DNA of 64,000 bases, taken from assembly GCA_949825045.1 (NCBI GenBank), contig OX463814.1, positions 28,290,383 through 28,354,382 of the forward strand, in the 5' to 3' direction. Positions 1-11,760 of the stretch are shown here, one piece after another. The stretch is from Argyresthia goedartella. Lineage: Eukaryota > Arthropoda > Insecta > Lepidoptera > Argyresthiidae. A program made the position numbers and the translations under genes. Under the pieces are notes generated by a model. That model was given only the letters and a program-made list of their open reading frames with translations. It was not told where the DNA came from and did no database searches. Positions within the stretch are counted from its first letter, which is position 1, and each line of letters starts with the position of its first letter.

Positions 1-1560
1 GTGGATATCACTAACATTCCTTACCATTTCGATGGCCGTCTCTTCGTCTGGAAGGCTGTGGATGTAGTCGTCCATGTAGTGCGAGTTCACTATGGCATCG
101 ACGGCGGCGGGATGTGATGACTCATACCGCCGCGCATTATTATTTTTGATGAACTGCGCGACAAACGGAGAACAGCAGGCACCGAAGATAAGTGACGTCA
201 TCACATACGTCTTAATGTCGTCGGTGGGGCTGTTTCTCCACAGAAACCTCAGTGCGTGCTGGTCTTCTGCTCGGATTTTGACCCTTAAGAACATGTCCCT
301 GATGTCACCGGTGACTGCTATTTTGTGTTCCCTAAAGCGCAGCATTATACCTAAAAGTGATGACAAAAGGTCCGGCCCTGTGAGCAAGTAATCGTTCAAG
401 CAACGACCACTTACCTGACTAGCTGAGTCGAAGACCAAACGAAGGTTCTTCTTATTTTTGTTGTCCACGCCAAAATGAGGAAGGTAGAAGGTCCTCGGCG
501 TGGCCGTGATGTCCGTTAGTTCCCTGGCGTAGTCATTTTTTAACAAATGACTGATTCGTTCACGGTACCTTTCGGCGAATCCTTGATCCTTGCTCATTTT
601 GCGCTCGATACCCTTCATCCTGATGAGCGCGCTTGGGCGGGAGACGGGCATGGCGCGCGCGTCCCGCCACGGCAGGCCGACATGCCAGCGGCCGTCGCGC
701 AGCTCCGCCGACTGCTCCAGCAGCGCGACGGCGCGCGCGTCCTCGGCGTTCTCCCGCGGCGCACACGTCACGCCCATAGCCTCAAGCTTGAACGAGCGGC
801 GTACCTCGTCGTGGATCTGCCGTAACAGGTGTTCACCCTCTGCAGTGGCCGTTCCTTCTTCACTTTCTGCAATAAAAAAGTTAGACTCGACCTCGGTGGG
901 CGGGCGGACGCCCTGCGGCACGTATACCTTTCCATGGACGCACCAACCTAGGGGGGTAAGAGTAGCACACGGTTCGTTAGATTTACCTACTGTAATCTGT
1001 GAAGGCAACAACAAATGATAATTATCTTGGCCTATCAGCAATTCAGGCTTTGAATCTGAAGTACATAATTTGTCTTTTATTTCATTTAAATGACAAGACT
1101 TAATACAATTCAAAATAGATAGGCCTTGCAGCGGTAAATTTAATTCATCAACACAGCGCATTCTTATATTATGCACCTTATCATCTATACCCATAAGGTC
1201 CACATTCACTACGGTCGATTCATATACCAGTTCATTATCGGTGAATGCGCCACGCGCTCGCAGCGTGCTCGCGTCGCCGCGCAAGCCGGCGCGCCGCGCC
1301 AATGCCGCACTCAGTAAACTGACAGACGAACCGTCATCAAGAAGAGCGGTACTCGAGAACACACCATTAGGTCCATGAACGCGGATAGGTACCACTTTTA
1401 ACAACACCTTACTGTCACTCGCGTTAATGTGCGTTAATGTTTCTGGCACCGGTTTGGACGCGGGTTCTCGCGGTACGAGTCCATTCATCGCGGGGCTACT
1501 ATTCGGTGCACTTGCACTTGATAACGGCGCGGGCGGCGTGACGTCACGCGCGCTGTTGTT
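1..1560 (-). CDS. pol: BEL/Pao protease-reverse transcriptase, N-terminal part, open to window edge
   Basis: One open frame on the minus strand continues from gag without a stop to the left edge. In order it has an aspartic protease with the active-site motif LLDDGSS (about 1325-1344), the connecting region, then RT. RT landmarks are LRLVFDSAS (start of the fingers), GDIRDMF (metal-binding Asp of motif A) and the catalytic YMDDY near 61-81. The product would process Gag-Pol and copy element RNA in cytoplasmic particles. No break was seen in this 1.5 kb, in contrast to the gag N-terminus. The ORF is incomplete because the window ends. Confidence 0.82.
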
Positions 1561-3314
1561 TTTTACCGGATAATGTAGCAGGCGGTGATGCGGAGCTCCA
1601 CAGCTGTCCTTGTCGCACGCAGGGGCTTTACACGTGTCGCGCTCATGCTTGGACATAATGCATTTGTAACATAAGCCGTTTCTCTTAACGTGTTGCCATC
1701 GCACCTTACAAAGCGCCTTCTTGAATTGTTTACATTCTGTTAGCTTATGCACAAATGTACGACAAAATAGACATTTAGAATCACCTTCTTCGGTTTGTAG
1801 TAAAACAGTATGTGTGCGTGAAGATGACTGGTCGCTATGTTTGTTTTTATAGCTATCGCTGCGTGTAGTTGTAAAAAAACTAGCCGTCGTAGATATCTTC
1901 ATTGCTTCGTCATTAAGAAAGTCCGATAGAATGACTAACCTTGATTTCCGTGCATCCTTAATTAGTTTAAAACTGTAGTCTGACCATTTAGATATGAGCA
2001 CAGTGGGCAGCTTGGACAGGATGATGGAGACAATATTCATGCCCTGTAGGTACTCCTCACGTCCTACTGCTCGAACGGCTTCCACAAAGTTTTGAACTTT
2101 TACTGCGAACATAACTATTTCCTTATGATATTCGAGTGGCAGGGGTTGCAGCCTTTTGATGTCTTGTAAAATGCGGGAAATTATGCTGTCGGGATTTCCA
2201 AAACGTAGCTCCAACGTCGTCATTACTCGATCGGGTGACGTGGCGCTGATAAACAATGCTGCGACTGCATCTCTTGCGGCTCCGCGAAGACATTTTCGCA
2301 ACCTCCATAAATTCTCCTTATCGGTAAATTTACAGACCTCAGTAGACTCGTCGTAGGCTTGTTTGAACTGTAGCCATTCTAACTGATCGCCTGAAAATTC
2401 AGGTAAGTCCTTAGGCGTGCTGATGCGGCTGAGAAAACTAGCGTTTGGTACTTGATTGCTGCCGGTGGAGAGGTCCTTCAGTGCACCGGCCAATAGTTGT
2501 ACCGTGTGGTTGAGCGCGCGTCGGCCGCGAGCGGCGCGGGCGGCGCGGGGCCAGCGGCGTGCGGGGCCGAGCTGGGCCCAGCGCCGTGCTGAGCAGGCTC
2601 GGTGTATGCATGTGGCACGGCAGTCGCTGGTTTCCATACTGGAACCGGAATGTGCAGCGCGCCCGTTATTTCACCATTGTTGGGGGGTTGCTGCTCCTCT
2701 AGTGGTTTCTTATGGTTACTCTGGTGCTCGACCCACTCCGCTATTTCACTGCGGGGCCGAGGAGGTAAATTGCCATCGATTTGTGAACTGTATTCTTATG
2801 GGTCCTCCTCTTCATTAAGTGCTGCAAGTTGCGCGTCTAAAGTCTTATCGATTAGGTCCATTTTTATCGCAGCCTTCTCTTTTGCGGCTTATAGAAGTAA
2901 CTGTTTCCGCTTGGCTTCTTTAGATGCCGACGATTTCCGTGAGCTCTTACTGCTTAAAGGTGCGCCGACGTACGATGTGGCAGGCTTTGTCTCAGGAACG
3001 TGTTTATTATGTAACATCGGTTCTGATTTTATGCTACTTGTAGCAGTTTTATTCATTAAAAACCTCTTCACCATGGGATCTAACGGTTTTTCGGGCGCGG
3101 TTTGGTCTCTTAGCGGCATAACCTCACTTTCGGGCCTTTGTTCTCGCTCGTGCGCCATGTGTTCGGCTTGTTCCCGACGCGCTTTTGCACTGCGTGTTTC
3201 CATTTTAGCTGGCGTACGGAACATGATCTGGTTCGAAGACCACTTTGTTGATTGTAGGCACTGACGCGAGGAATTAAAGGCGGTGAAAACTATTATGAGG
3301 TTATTTATTTCCAA
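1561..3314 (-). pseudogene. gag: BEL/Pao gag, decayed at its N-terminus
   Basis: Capsid-nucleocapsid polyprotein of the partial element. The downstream half (about 2560 to 1561) is open and carries a typical Pao gag segment (DLPEFSGDQLEWLQFK near 2370-2410, then TLELRFGNPDSII near 2190-2220). Zinc-knuckle cysteines follow near 1735-1775 and 1634-1672, then HHRLLH. The N-terminal, lysine- and arginine-rich part (2889-3314) ends at an in-frame TAA at 2889. A second TAA lies near 2812, and the reading frame changes in a very GC-rich stretch around 2520-2600. The continuation after each break is clear, so this is a decayed gag and not a set of small genes. Confidence 0.8.
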
Positions 3315-3742
3315 AATTACAGCAGAGCCGTGCGGGGTGGCTCGCGATTGGTAGCGGACTGCCCCGGCCGGTGATCACAAAACAGAATAGGGTAAACTTA
3401 CATATTTCGGTCTTAATTGCTAACTACCTTATTTTCTAAATCTTAAAACTATGTGAACAATCTTGTTGCCAACACAAACCAATAGGTATGAGAAATATTA
3501 GAACGCGTCGCTAACATGTCCAATAAAAAAAAATAGCTACATTGTTAGCTTATAATTTATGCGAAGCAGCTACAGTTAGTTTTACCTAGTTCATCTTGAC
3601 ATCAGCTGTTTTTGTTGAACAGACTAATCAGAAACCTGCTTATGTTAATGCCTGCTTAGTAATATGACATATACCCCTATTGGGAATGCACCTGTTAATC
3701 ATACTTTGCATGCAACATTGGAATCTGTTCCAAGTAATTTAA
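3315..3742. other. Noncoding interval; no recognisable gene
   Basis: AT-rich sequence between the start of BEL element 1 and a LINE endonuclease fragment. It should contain the 5' leader and perhaps the LTR of element 1, but without a second copy the LTR edges cannot be placed. No TG...CA terminal pair or primer-binding site could be assigned. Confidence 0.5.
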
Positions 3743-4925
3743 ATGAATTCAAAAGACAATAGAGGAATTTCTAGCATACAAGAGCCACCAAATATGTCAA
3801 AGTGTAAGCCCCACTTAAATATTACCCATCAAACCATCCAGGGGCTACCTGGCAAAGAACTTGTATTTGAATTACTTCTAAAAAATTCTGACATCGATGT
3901 TATTTGTATTACAGAACACTGGTTATAGGAAAATATAATCTATTTTAACATACATAATTACAAAATTGTCAGTTGTTACAATAGAAAGACTGCTGATAGA
4001 GGTGGTTTTTTAATCATAGTGAAAAATATTATAAAGTGAAACAACGGAAAGATATTCTTAAACTTACTGCTGAAAGACAAATAGAGGTATCCTGTGTTGA
4101 GTTAGATAGCCATATTATTGTTTGTGTCTACAGGCCACCGAGGGATGAAATAAGGCATGGTAATTTCGAAATATTTGAGAAAATTATGGAGGAAGCACTC
4201 ACTAAACTATGTAATAAAAGAAAAAAGTTAATTCTTTGTGTCCATCTTAATGTAGATTTGCTTGTAGGAACAACAATGAAACAACGATTAATATCTTTTT
4301 TCAAATCGTTTTATTTATGTCATATATTTCAAGAGCCGACTAGATTTACACTTACCAGCCAAACGTGCTTAGATATCGTTTTTGTGACTGTGAATTCACA
4401 AGTAAAAGTGTAATTAACTGCTTACCTTCCGATCACAGTGGTCAAACAGTTTCATTCCCAATTGCTAGTAAGGATAATACTGGTCCATCATTTTACAGGC
4501 CTATTACATCCCATAGACTAGAGACATATACGAAAAACATACATATAAATTTGCCAGTACCGGATTTTAATGAACAGAACCCAAACAAAATCTTCTCAGA
4601 CTTCTTAAACATTATTCAAACAGAATGCAATAAAGTTTTTAAGTTAAAGAAAGTTAGTGACTACAACGGTAAATCTAAATTAAATGACTGGGCAACGTTT
4701 GGAAATCGTAAAAGAACAGTTATCTTGTATGACCTTTATGAACAGAAAAATACAAAATTCAAATAATAGAATGAAAACAGTTTGGCAAATAATAAACTGT
4801 GAAACTGGCAAGAGACAATCATTTTTGCCTAAAGATAGGTGATGATGTTGTTATTAAATCCAACGCTGATGTTTCTCGAGCTGTTTTCATGAATTCAATC
4901 CTTTTTGATCGTTTTTTTTCCTGAA
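3743..4925 (+). pseudogene. CR1-like LINE endonuclease fragment, broken
   Basis: Pieces of an APE-type endonuclease that would nick target DNA for target-primed reverse transcription. Read in order they give ITHQTIQG...DVICITEHWL (3830-3927), SCVELDSHIIVCVYRPPRDE (about 4090-4150), the CVHLNVDLL segment where GDFN/GDLN is normal (the Gly-Asp pair is lost), EPTRFTLTSQTCLD, and SDHSGQ near 4430. A linker like that of the LINE at 15207-19990 follows (MKTVWQIINCETGK, 4772-4812). There are at least three frame changes or stops, and nothing of the RT survives. The closest match in this window is the minus-strand fragment at 53310-53777. Confidence 0.8.
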
Positions 4926-6399
4926 ATGGTCGGCCAGAGCAATTAATGGTTATCTATTTCATGAAATAATCTATTCTAAGATATAGTGATGACACAGACA
5001 CAGGTATGCGCGCACGAAGCATAGAAACACGCTTCTCGAGGTCACTGTTGGGGCGCGGCAAGGCTCTTAATAACTCTACCCACGAGTTACATTCTAGGTA
5101 AAATGTAAGAAAAATGTTGTTGAATTGGGTTGTGGTCGAAATGGGAACTTGTCGTTTTTGAACATTGTCATAATGGGAAGTGTTCCAAATCGAACTAAAG
5201 GAACAAGAGAACTATCGTTGCTAGCTTATTGTATGCTATCCTCGGTATGTTTGCTGATAGTGGAAACTCGTGTGGTAATAGAAAGTTAGTTCCTCTGAAA
5301 GTTAGTTCGATGTTGTTACAAATGTCGGTTTGAAACTTGCGCATGAATTTTAATATAAACTATCCACCTCGATCGGTATTTCAGTGATTGCCTCGCCGCG
5401 GCCGATGCCTGGGGTCTAAAGAATCTAAATTGTTTTACCAGTTAAGACTGAACTTCAAGTAATTGCTTGTTTTTTTTCCCATTTGGTGAAATCTTCAACT
5501 TCATCATGCCTTTAATCATACGGGGTCTAAAGGGCACATTTTTTACGTAGTAAGATTAGGTATGCGAGTATTTTCATATATATTGCCTAGGTTTGCTGGA
5601 AGAAATCTCTTTTTAGAGATATGCTCTTCTTTGCGCAAACGTTTTCATTCACTGTGCATTAAAGTATATATCGACTGTTTTCATTCACCCACATTCAGCC
5701 AGTTGCGCTTCGTTCTTCTGCGTGAGCGGGCCAGATGTTGTTCCGATGATTTAAACACTATGAACCCTTCATACCGAAAGAGTAATTTATAGAGCTTGCT
5801 TAACTCCATGGCAGAATAGCTTCAGATGCTTAGGCCCGGTTTCCGAACGGCAAATTACCTGTTGACTACTTGTTAAACTCTTGTCAAACTCATTTCAGCC
5901 AATCAAGTGCCGCTTTTTTATTTAATCTTCGATTAATCGACTGTTACACTTGACCACTCTTCCAAAAACTGAGGATCAGAACTTCACCCTCAGATTAATT
6001 TTAGAGGAATAGGAATTAAATTGTTAAAAAAAGGCTGACATTCGAAATATAGGAAAAAATTATTCAATGATTTATTAAAACAGTTAAATAAATAACATGA
6101 ACATGAATTCAAATGCGGTGCGAAATTGTAAAAAAAAAAGTTGTCACGAAGATTTTGTGATAATTTCGGGATACGTAAAAGTCACCAGTTATTTTCGTGA
6201 TTGCGAGACAGGAAAAAAAAAGACATACAGCGCTCACGTATAAGATTTTCACACATAATGATTAAGTGAAAAACCGTACCGTATGCGAAAAAAAGACAAA
6301 AAAAATGTCAGTAGTAAATAGGTATAAAAAACAACCAAAAAGTAATTAGATAGGAATATAAAAGGGAGGAAGTAGGATAAAAATACATATAAGTATATA
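4926..6399. other. Noncoding interval with a possible LINE/SINE tail
   Basis: No gene was found. Around 5585-5645 the text GCTGGAAGAAATCTCTTTT and what follows resembles the 3' tail motif of common insect LINEs (an impression from memory, not a search). The 76-codon ORF at 5562-5792 overlaps that motif and has no recognisable protein features. The rest is AT-rich with homopolymer runs. Confidence 0.35.
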
Positions 6400-6455
6400 C
6401 GAGTAAAACAAAAGTAAGTAATAAACTTATTTATTACTTACTTTTGTTTTACTCG
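6400..6455. repeat. Near-perfect palindrome, 26-bp arms
   Basis: Arms 6400-6425 and 6430-6455 are exact reverse complements with a 4-bp loop (6426-6429). The left arm starts CGAGTAAAACAAAAGTAAGT. It would form a stable hairpin in RNA or a cruciform in DNA. It lies in noncoding AT-rich sequence and could be the core of a fold-back element. No target duplication was identified. Confidence 0.85.
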
Positions 6456-6658
6456 TTTTATTAATTAATAGGTAGGTAGGAAATAGTAAATCAATATTAG
6501 AGTTTTCCTAGCACGCGACGACGTATACGTCGCAAATACAATAATCCGGCGCATCAGGGGACTAACTCATCGCCGCATCTATAACCCGAAGAAAAACAGA
6601 AATAACCCGAAGTATAGCCACTGTTAGAAACCACAACCAGGCCCTCTATGCTACTAAG

Positions 6659-6762
6659 CACAAGTCTCACACAAGCCTTTCTCAGGCTCGCGCTATCTCT
6701 CTCTCTCCCGACTCGATGAAATGTGACTTCCGAGCCTGCGATAGGCTTGTGTGAGCCTTGTG
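6659..6762. repeat. Inverted repeat, 32-bp arms
   Basis: Arms 6659-6690 and 6731-6762 match as reverse complements with 3 mismatches in 32. The spacer is 40 bp and contains a CTCTCT run. The arms contain CTCACACAAGCCT. This is probably a small MITE-like or fold-back repeat. Confidence 0.75.
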
Positions 6763-7349
6763 GTTAGAATATTGACAGGTCCAGAATAATTGATTTTTAA
6801 AGAACTTTTGTATTGCATTCTAGCCGTACTAGGATACAAATAGTACCGAATTAGTTAAACATATGGTGATTTTTCAAATTTAGGGGGAAATTATGCGGAA
6901 TGGGGTTTTTTGAGGGGCCTAATATTTTTAGGGGTAAATTTAGGGGGATTATGAATATTTCAATATTTTAAATATCGGTATTTTAATGGGTTGATAAAAG
7001 TGATGTAGTGAAATATCTCGTAATTTATATTTGACGGGGACATGAACAAAGACATGGCTGATCTTGGGATAATTTTACACAATCAAAAAAAAATACAGGT
7101 TTATTTTCGACAGTAAAACAAATCTACGACTTCAAAAGTACTTCTGAAGAAACAGATTGTTGTTTCGACCCTACTTAATTTTGTAAAATAATATATAAAT
7201 AATGATAACTAATCAAAAGATAATTGTATGAATATAATCTTTTTTAAATCTTGATAGTGTTTTTTTGGGGGTTTTCAGAGTAGGCTAAGGCTGACCGGTA
7301 GGCATCCCGCGGCCAGGGTGTGGTAGGCACTCCCAGGATTAACGTCCAG
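6763..7349. other. Noncoding interval; nothing recognised
   Basis: AT-rich sequence with short runs of A, T and G. No coding region of credible length, RNA gene or clear repeat was found. Confidence 0.5.
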
Positions 7350-7814
7350 ATCATTGGGAGAAACCCGAAGAGTCGGACGAACCGCGATTTAGACTCGCGA
7401 AGGTTAGCAATTCTTTCAAGGGTCAGTGCATTCTCTACTACAATAAGATACCTCTGGAGAATTTGAAATTTCCATTTGAGCAATTTAAAAAGCATGTTAA
7501 AGCGACTTTGTCGAAAAAGGGATATAACAATGTTCAAGATTACTTAAATGACAGGACTGTATGGGGTTTAATCTAGCTCAACACAGACCTTGCTGTTAAT
7601 AATTTTGTAATTATTTATTCCTGCTTATTAAATTAAATTTTTCATATTTGTATTAGTTAAGCACAACCTATTTTTAAAAGAGATCTAAAAATCAATCTGT
7701 GGGAGTTTCTACGCCCTTCTTCTCCCACAGTGGTCCAATGTAGAGAAGAGGCAAAGAATGACGTTTGCTGAGTATATGTAAATATCTACAGTAATAAAGT
7801 ACTTTGACTTTGAA
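7350..7814 (+). mobile_element. CR1-like LINE, 3' end fragment
   Basis: The C-terminus of ORF2 reads in one frame to a TAG at 7574-7576 (FRLAKVSNSFKGQ, then KKGYNNVQDYLNDRTVW). A 3' UTR ends in AATAAAG plus the short tandem tail ACTTTGACTTTGAA at 7801-7814. The same family and the same end occur in reverse orientation at 49281-49860. Upstream ORF2 sequence is missing, as expected for a 5'-truncated insertion. Only the last 75 or so codons remain. Confidence 0.82.
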
Positions 7815-8780
7815 GTCCGAGACTTACCGACTAGTCCGTAGAACTTGCCTCTGACCTCCGCTGCATCGGACGAGTTTCCAACATTAGACGACAGCTAGGT
7901 CTTATGCGTTCCACGGGCTAGTACCTGATAGGACAGCCCCTAGGAGTAGAATTGCAACCTGTAAGCCACTCTGGCTTTTCCCTCTGTGTGGGCCTCCTGA
8001 CCCTGATATGTAATATGCATCATTAACTAATCCGTTGCAGTAATATAATCGCCAGTAAAATCGGCAGTTTGGGCCCCAACCGTAGGTCCTAGGTAAATGT
8101 CATTTTAAGCTTGTTACGTAGTTAATAATAAGTTACAAATAAACAGGCAGATCTTACCTTCTACTTGATTATTTACCTGAATGTCTTTAGGCAGGTTCCA
8201 GCAAGATGGAATCCCCATATTGAGTAGGTATAGAGATTTGCGACATTTGCGAGACTCAAAAGGTCTATGTAACGTGGTTGACCAGACTGAGCTAGTCCAA
8301 AGGCTATCACGTTACAAGGTCAACGTAAGAATTTTCGATGGTTTAAAATCTATCCGTCTCAATTTTTGAACTTGTGAACCGCGGTAATTAAGCGGTTTAA
8401 GCGGTTTACAAGTTCACAACCAGTGCGTAAGAGGTAATCCCGTTCCGCGCTGTTCGGTTGAACGTTGTTTTCCTTAGGCCGCCATCTTTGGCTGTCATTT
8501 CAATGTCAAACAGGGTATTTTGTGGTTTTTAACTGTTTTCGTGCTGAAAATTAGTAAAAGCTAAAATAGCCATTGAAAGTAAAACTTGACAACGACATTA
8601 AATAAATAAGAGAAGTTAAGTGATAAAGAACTGTAAGGTATTATTAATCACGAATAGTAAGAACAACTTAGGTTATACCTTTCACGTACCTTACATTTCG
8701 TGTAAAAATATTTTTCGTATTTGTTATCTATATAATATTATTATCCCGAGTGGGTGAAATTTGGAATGAATATAGCTCTT
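7815..8780. other. Noncoding interval with one small inverted repeat
   Basis: No gene was recognised. Positions 8368-8382 and 8401-8415 form a 15-bp inverted repeat with one mismatch (GAACTTGTGAACCGC against its complement) around a doubled AGCGGTTTA motif. The ORF at 8181-8369 has no features of a known protein. Confidence 0.45.
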
Positions 8781-8789
8781 ACCTTGACT

Positions 8790-9100
8790 TAACATAGATG
8801 TTATAATTTCGCAAGTTTGTGTGTTTCTGTGTGTGTTAATATGTTTGTTACACCTTCACGCTGAAACGTCTAGACGGATTTGAATGTAATTTGGAATGTA
8901 TACAGCTTATACCCGGGGTTAATATATAGGCTATCTTTATCCCGAAAAATTATAACTGTTCCCTAAGGTAAATCATGGGATGAAATGGATACCTTGACTT
9001 AACATATAGTCCTACTAATGTTATAACTGCGAATTTTTGTGATTGTGTTTGTTAATATATTTGTTACTGAAATTTAGAATTTAGAATGTATATAGGTGTC
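8790..9100. repeat. Lepidopteran-type interspersed repeat, decayed
   Basis: Two degenerate copies of a motif widespread in moth and butterfly genomes: an open stretch ending TTTGTTACA, then CTTCACGCTGAAACG, GACGGATTTGAATG and a TATAGGCTATCTTTATCCCG-like segment. One copy lies near 8810-8960 and another near 9000-9090. Family name is uncertain. Recognition is from general familiarity with such repeats, not from a search. Confidence 0.5.
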
Positions 9101-9364
9101 TAACGACAACGTAAACTTATACAACTAGCGCCATCTGTACATTTTTATCTGTAACTATATTTGTGTATTGACTTTAGAACTCGAATTAGACAAACGATGG
9201 CGACACTTTGTATATAACTTTTGTATTCTATGCACTTGAGAAATGTCACTCACTCTCCTTGTCACCAACCACCGAAGAATAAACACCTAATTTATCTCCA
9301 AATACATATTTTATTGTGAATCAAAGAAATCCTGGACCCCAGTCATTCCTGCAAACAATAGGTT

Positions 9365-9595
9365 ACTAGCTTTTACCCGCGGTTGTATGTCATATTCGGT
9401 TTGACGTCATGCTTTGGTACGTGTCAAAAAAGGGACTTAATTATTTACTTAGATTGTAAGTCGTTTTGTGGCACTCCATACATTATGTTTTCCGTCACAA
9501 ATAGTCGTGAAATAATTTACTCCCTTTTCTGGCACATTCCAAAGCATGACGTAAAACCGAAAAGCACGCGGGCGGAGCCGCGGGAAAAAGCTAGT
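9365..9595. repeat. Fold-back (hairpin) repeat with ACTAGCTTTT tips
   Basis: The outer arms 9365-9382 and 9578-9595 are reverse complements with one mismatch in 18. The inner arms 9396-9417 and 9539-9560 match with one mismatch in 22. The sequence between is also partly self-complementary. The unit therefore folds on itself over most of its 231 bp. The tips carry the CCCGCGG core that is very common in lepidopteran repeats. No coding capacity is credible; the ORF at 9383-9712 runs through the hairpin. Confidence 0.75.
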
Positions 9596-9809
9596 TTGCC
9601 ATATAATTACAAAAGTATTACAACGGGCAAAGTGACCGTAGCAAGAAGTTGGAGATTTAAGATGAACAAGAGAAAGAGTTTAAAGTGCCAACAAATTAAT
9701 AGACCAATATAGCAAAGCTAAACCTGGGAAGGCGGCCAAAAAATAATATAATCAATACTAGCAAATGATACTATTAGTTAAGTACTGCATATTTTGTTTT
9801 CTTTTCTAT

Positions 9810-10645
9810 TTTTAACCCCCGATGACAAAAAGGGGCGTTGAACCCCCTACGACAAAGAGGGGTGTTATAAGTTTGAAGTGTCTGACTGTCTGATTGTCTT
9901 TCTGTGTCTGTGTGTATGTCTGTCTGTGACACTCTAGAGCTCAAACGGGTGGACCGATTTTTAAGCGGTTTTTTGTAAATGATAGTATACTTTCCTGTGA
10001 TGGTTCTTCGCTATGATTTATTATTTATTTATGATTAGTTCGATACTTATTAGCTTAACAACGACACAAGTCAACCAAATTTTAGAATTTTTAACCCCAG
10101 ACGACGAAAAATTTTAGTGGTGTTGTAGGTTTGAGGCGTATATCTGTCTGTGTATATGTGTGTGTCTGAGGGTGTGTGTATATTAGGGTGTGACTGCGTG
10201 TGTGTATCTATTTTTGGCACCCTAGCACTCAAACGGATGGACGGATATTGTTGATATGGTACAAGTCAGACACGACAAAAAGTGGGTTGTTATAAGTTTG
10301 AAGTGTACGTCTGTGTGTCTGTCTGTGGCACCCATGGGGTTAAAATGGTTGGACGGATATTGATGATGCGGTACAAGTCAGAGACGACGAAAAAGAGGGG
10401 TCTGTGGCATAGGCGCTCAAACTGGTGGACGGATTTTGGTAATGCTGCACACAAGTCAGAAATAATGTATTACTGAGACACAGATTGACTTTCAGATTTT
10501 TCCCCCAATGACTAGGTAAAGTGTTATTAAAGTTTAGCCTCTGTAGGTCGGTGTGTCTGTATATCTGTCCGTGAAGTCCTAGCGGTCAAACAGGTGGTAG
10601 TATTTTGATGCGGTTTTCAGTAAACGGTGGCGGTAGACTTCCCTG
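9810..10645. repeat. Array of diverged TAACCCCCGACGAC...TCTGTCTGTGGCACC repeats
   Basis: About five diverged direct copies, at roughly 9810-9970, 10087-10250, 10268-10370, 10371-10460 and 10497-10640. Each has a CGACAAAAAGG-like head, GTGTTATAAGTTTGAAGTG, a TG/TC-rich run (TCTGTCTGTGGCACC) and CAAACGGGTGGACGGAT. This resembles a repeat family common in Lepidoptera. The copies look like segmental duplication or repeated insertion of one family. The small ORF at 10282-10476 is a by-product. Confidence 0.6.
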
Positions 10646-11404
10646 TGAAAATCTTAAAAATGTTTTATTAAAATCGGTTCAGTAGTACGAAAATTCTCAG
10701 CTTCATAAGGAATAGAGGTCTAACGTGGACTGATTTTAATGAAATTTGTATAGTTCGTAGTAGACTTCAATGCGATGGCTCCTCGATATAAATTATTAAA
10801 ATTAGTTTAGAGGTTCAAAAGTTATCAACCTAAATAGGAAACAAGTGAACCAAATTTTAGCCGTAAGGTTCCATTAATATTTCGGGGGTGTTTTAAATTT
10901 TAAATTTATAGTCGTAATTCATTTCTTTCCGTAGCCTAAACAACGTAGACTAAAACATATATTGATTGAACTCAAACTACAATGTGTATGTTGGTTGTTT
11001 TACTCCTATTTTAGTTTTGTAACTCTATGGACACAGAACAAGCTATGGTCAAAATCGACCAATCAGGGAGAGGGACACGTTTGTTTACAATTTCACGGTT
11101 TGATATGGAAATTTTAAATTAAAGAAAGTTCTTACATCAAATTGTAGGCAGTATATACAGTTTACAATTTATCGATTGTTAACAATCTCGGACGACAAAT
11201 TGTAAACTAACGTTGTTCACCATAATACAGTGACATATTCATATATGTATAAAAACCATCATAAGTGATGGTAAATTTATACGCAATCCCCCTTATTTCT
11301 ACAAGCACCCTAATGTTAACCCGAGATTAAGTCAGCGAGACAATAATAGACTAGTATTGTGTCGCTGTCTTAATCTCGGGTTACGTACGGCTAGACGTAG
11401 TACA
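10646..11404. other. Noncoding interval with inverted repeats
   Basis: Holds a 12-bp perfect inverted repeat (11159-11170 and 11197-11208, AGTTTACAATTT) around a 14-bp palindrome (11174-11187), plus the larger inverted repeat at 11317-11383. No gene was recognised. Confidence 0.5.
11317..11383. repeat. Inverted repeat, 29-bp arms
   Basis: Arms 11317-11345 and 11355-11383 are reverse complements with two mismatches in 29 and a 9-bp spacer. The arm starts TAACCCGAGATTAAG. It lies just upstream of a LINE tail. It could be a short MITE or a structured 3' end. Confidence 0.8.
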
Positions 11405-11760
11405 TCCTCATGAAAGTAAATTATAAAAAAAAAAGTTTTATCATGTCTATGAAAATTTATAATAACATTCCTCTGGACATTAGAATATTACCCACTAAAT
11501 TATTCTTAACAAAATTGAAACGGTGGTTAACAGAGAAATGTTTCTTAATTTATCTGAATTTTTTTATAATGATAATTAATGAAAATAATGATGTACCTTG
11601 ATTTCATGTACTTGCTATAATATTATTTGTTAGTTTTATTCTTTGATGATTCAATTTTAATGTTATTTATTAATTATAAGAGTGACATTTGATTACAATA
11701 TTTTCTTATTTTCTAATTCAATTATTGACATATTGTAATTGTAAATAAACTAAATGTGCA
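11405..11760 (+). mobile_element. LINE 3' end fragment
   Basis: A short frame (11410-11601) reads MKIYNNIPLDIRILP and LTKLKRWLTEKCF. These are typical of the last 40-50 residues of CR1/Rex-like LINE ORF2 proteins. AT-rich 3' UTR follows, with AATAAAC near 11744. All upstream ORF2 sequence is missing. It is a different subfamily from the hexamer-tailed LINEs elsewhere in the window. Confidence 0.6.

Larger units (their letters stand above)
1..3314 (-). mobile_element. BEL/Pao LTR retrotransposon 1, partial
   Basis: The minus strand reads gag, zinc knuckles, aspartic protease and reverse transcriptase in the order used by BEL/Pao elements. The RT is cut by the left edge of the window just after its YMDD motif (about 61-81), so RNase H, integrase and the 3' LTR lie outside. 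No LTR was recognised on the upstream side (3315-3742), so the 5' boundary is only the start of the coding region. This element differs in sequence from the three full-length BEL elements further right and looks like a separate lineage. Confidence 0.85.

Noticed and set aside
547..1018. Plus-strand ORFs up to 142 codons in a GC-rich stretch
   Set aside because: They are opposite-strand shadows of the element 1 RT frame, which carries clear RT motifs.
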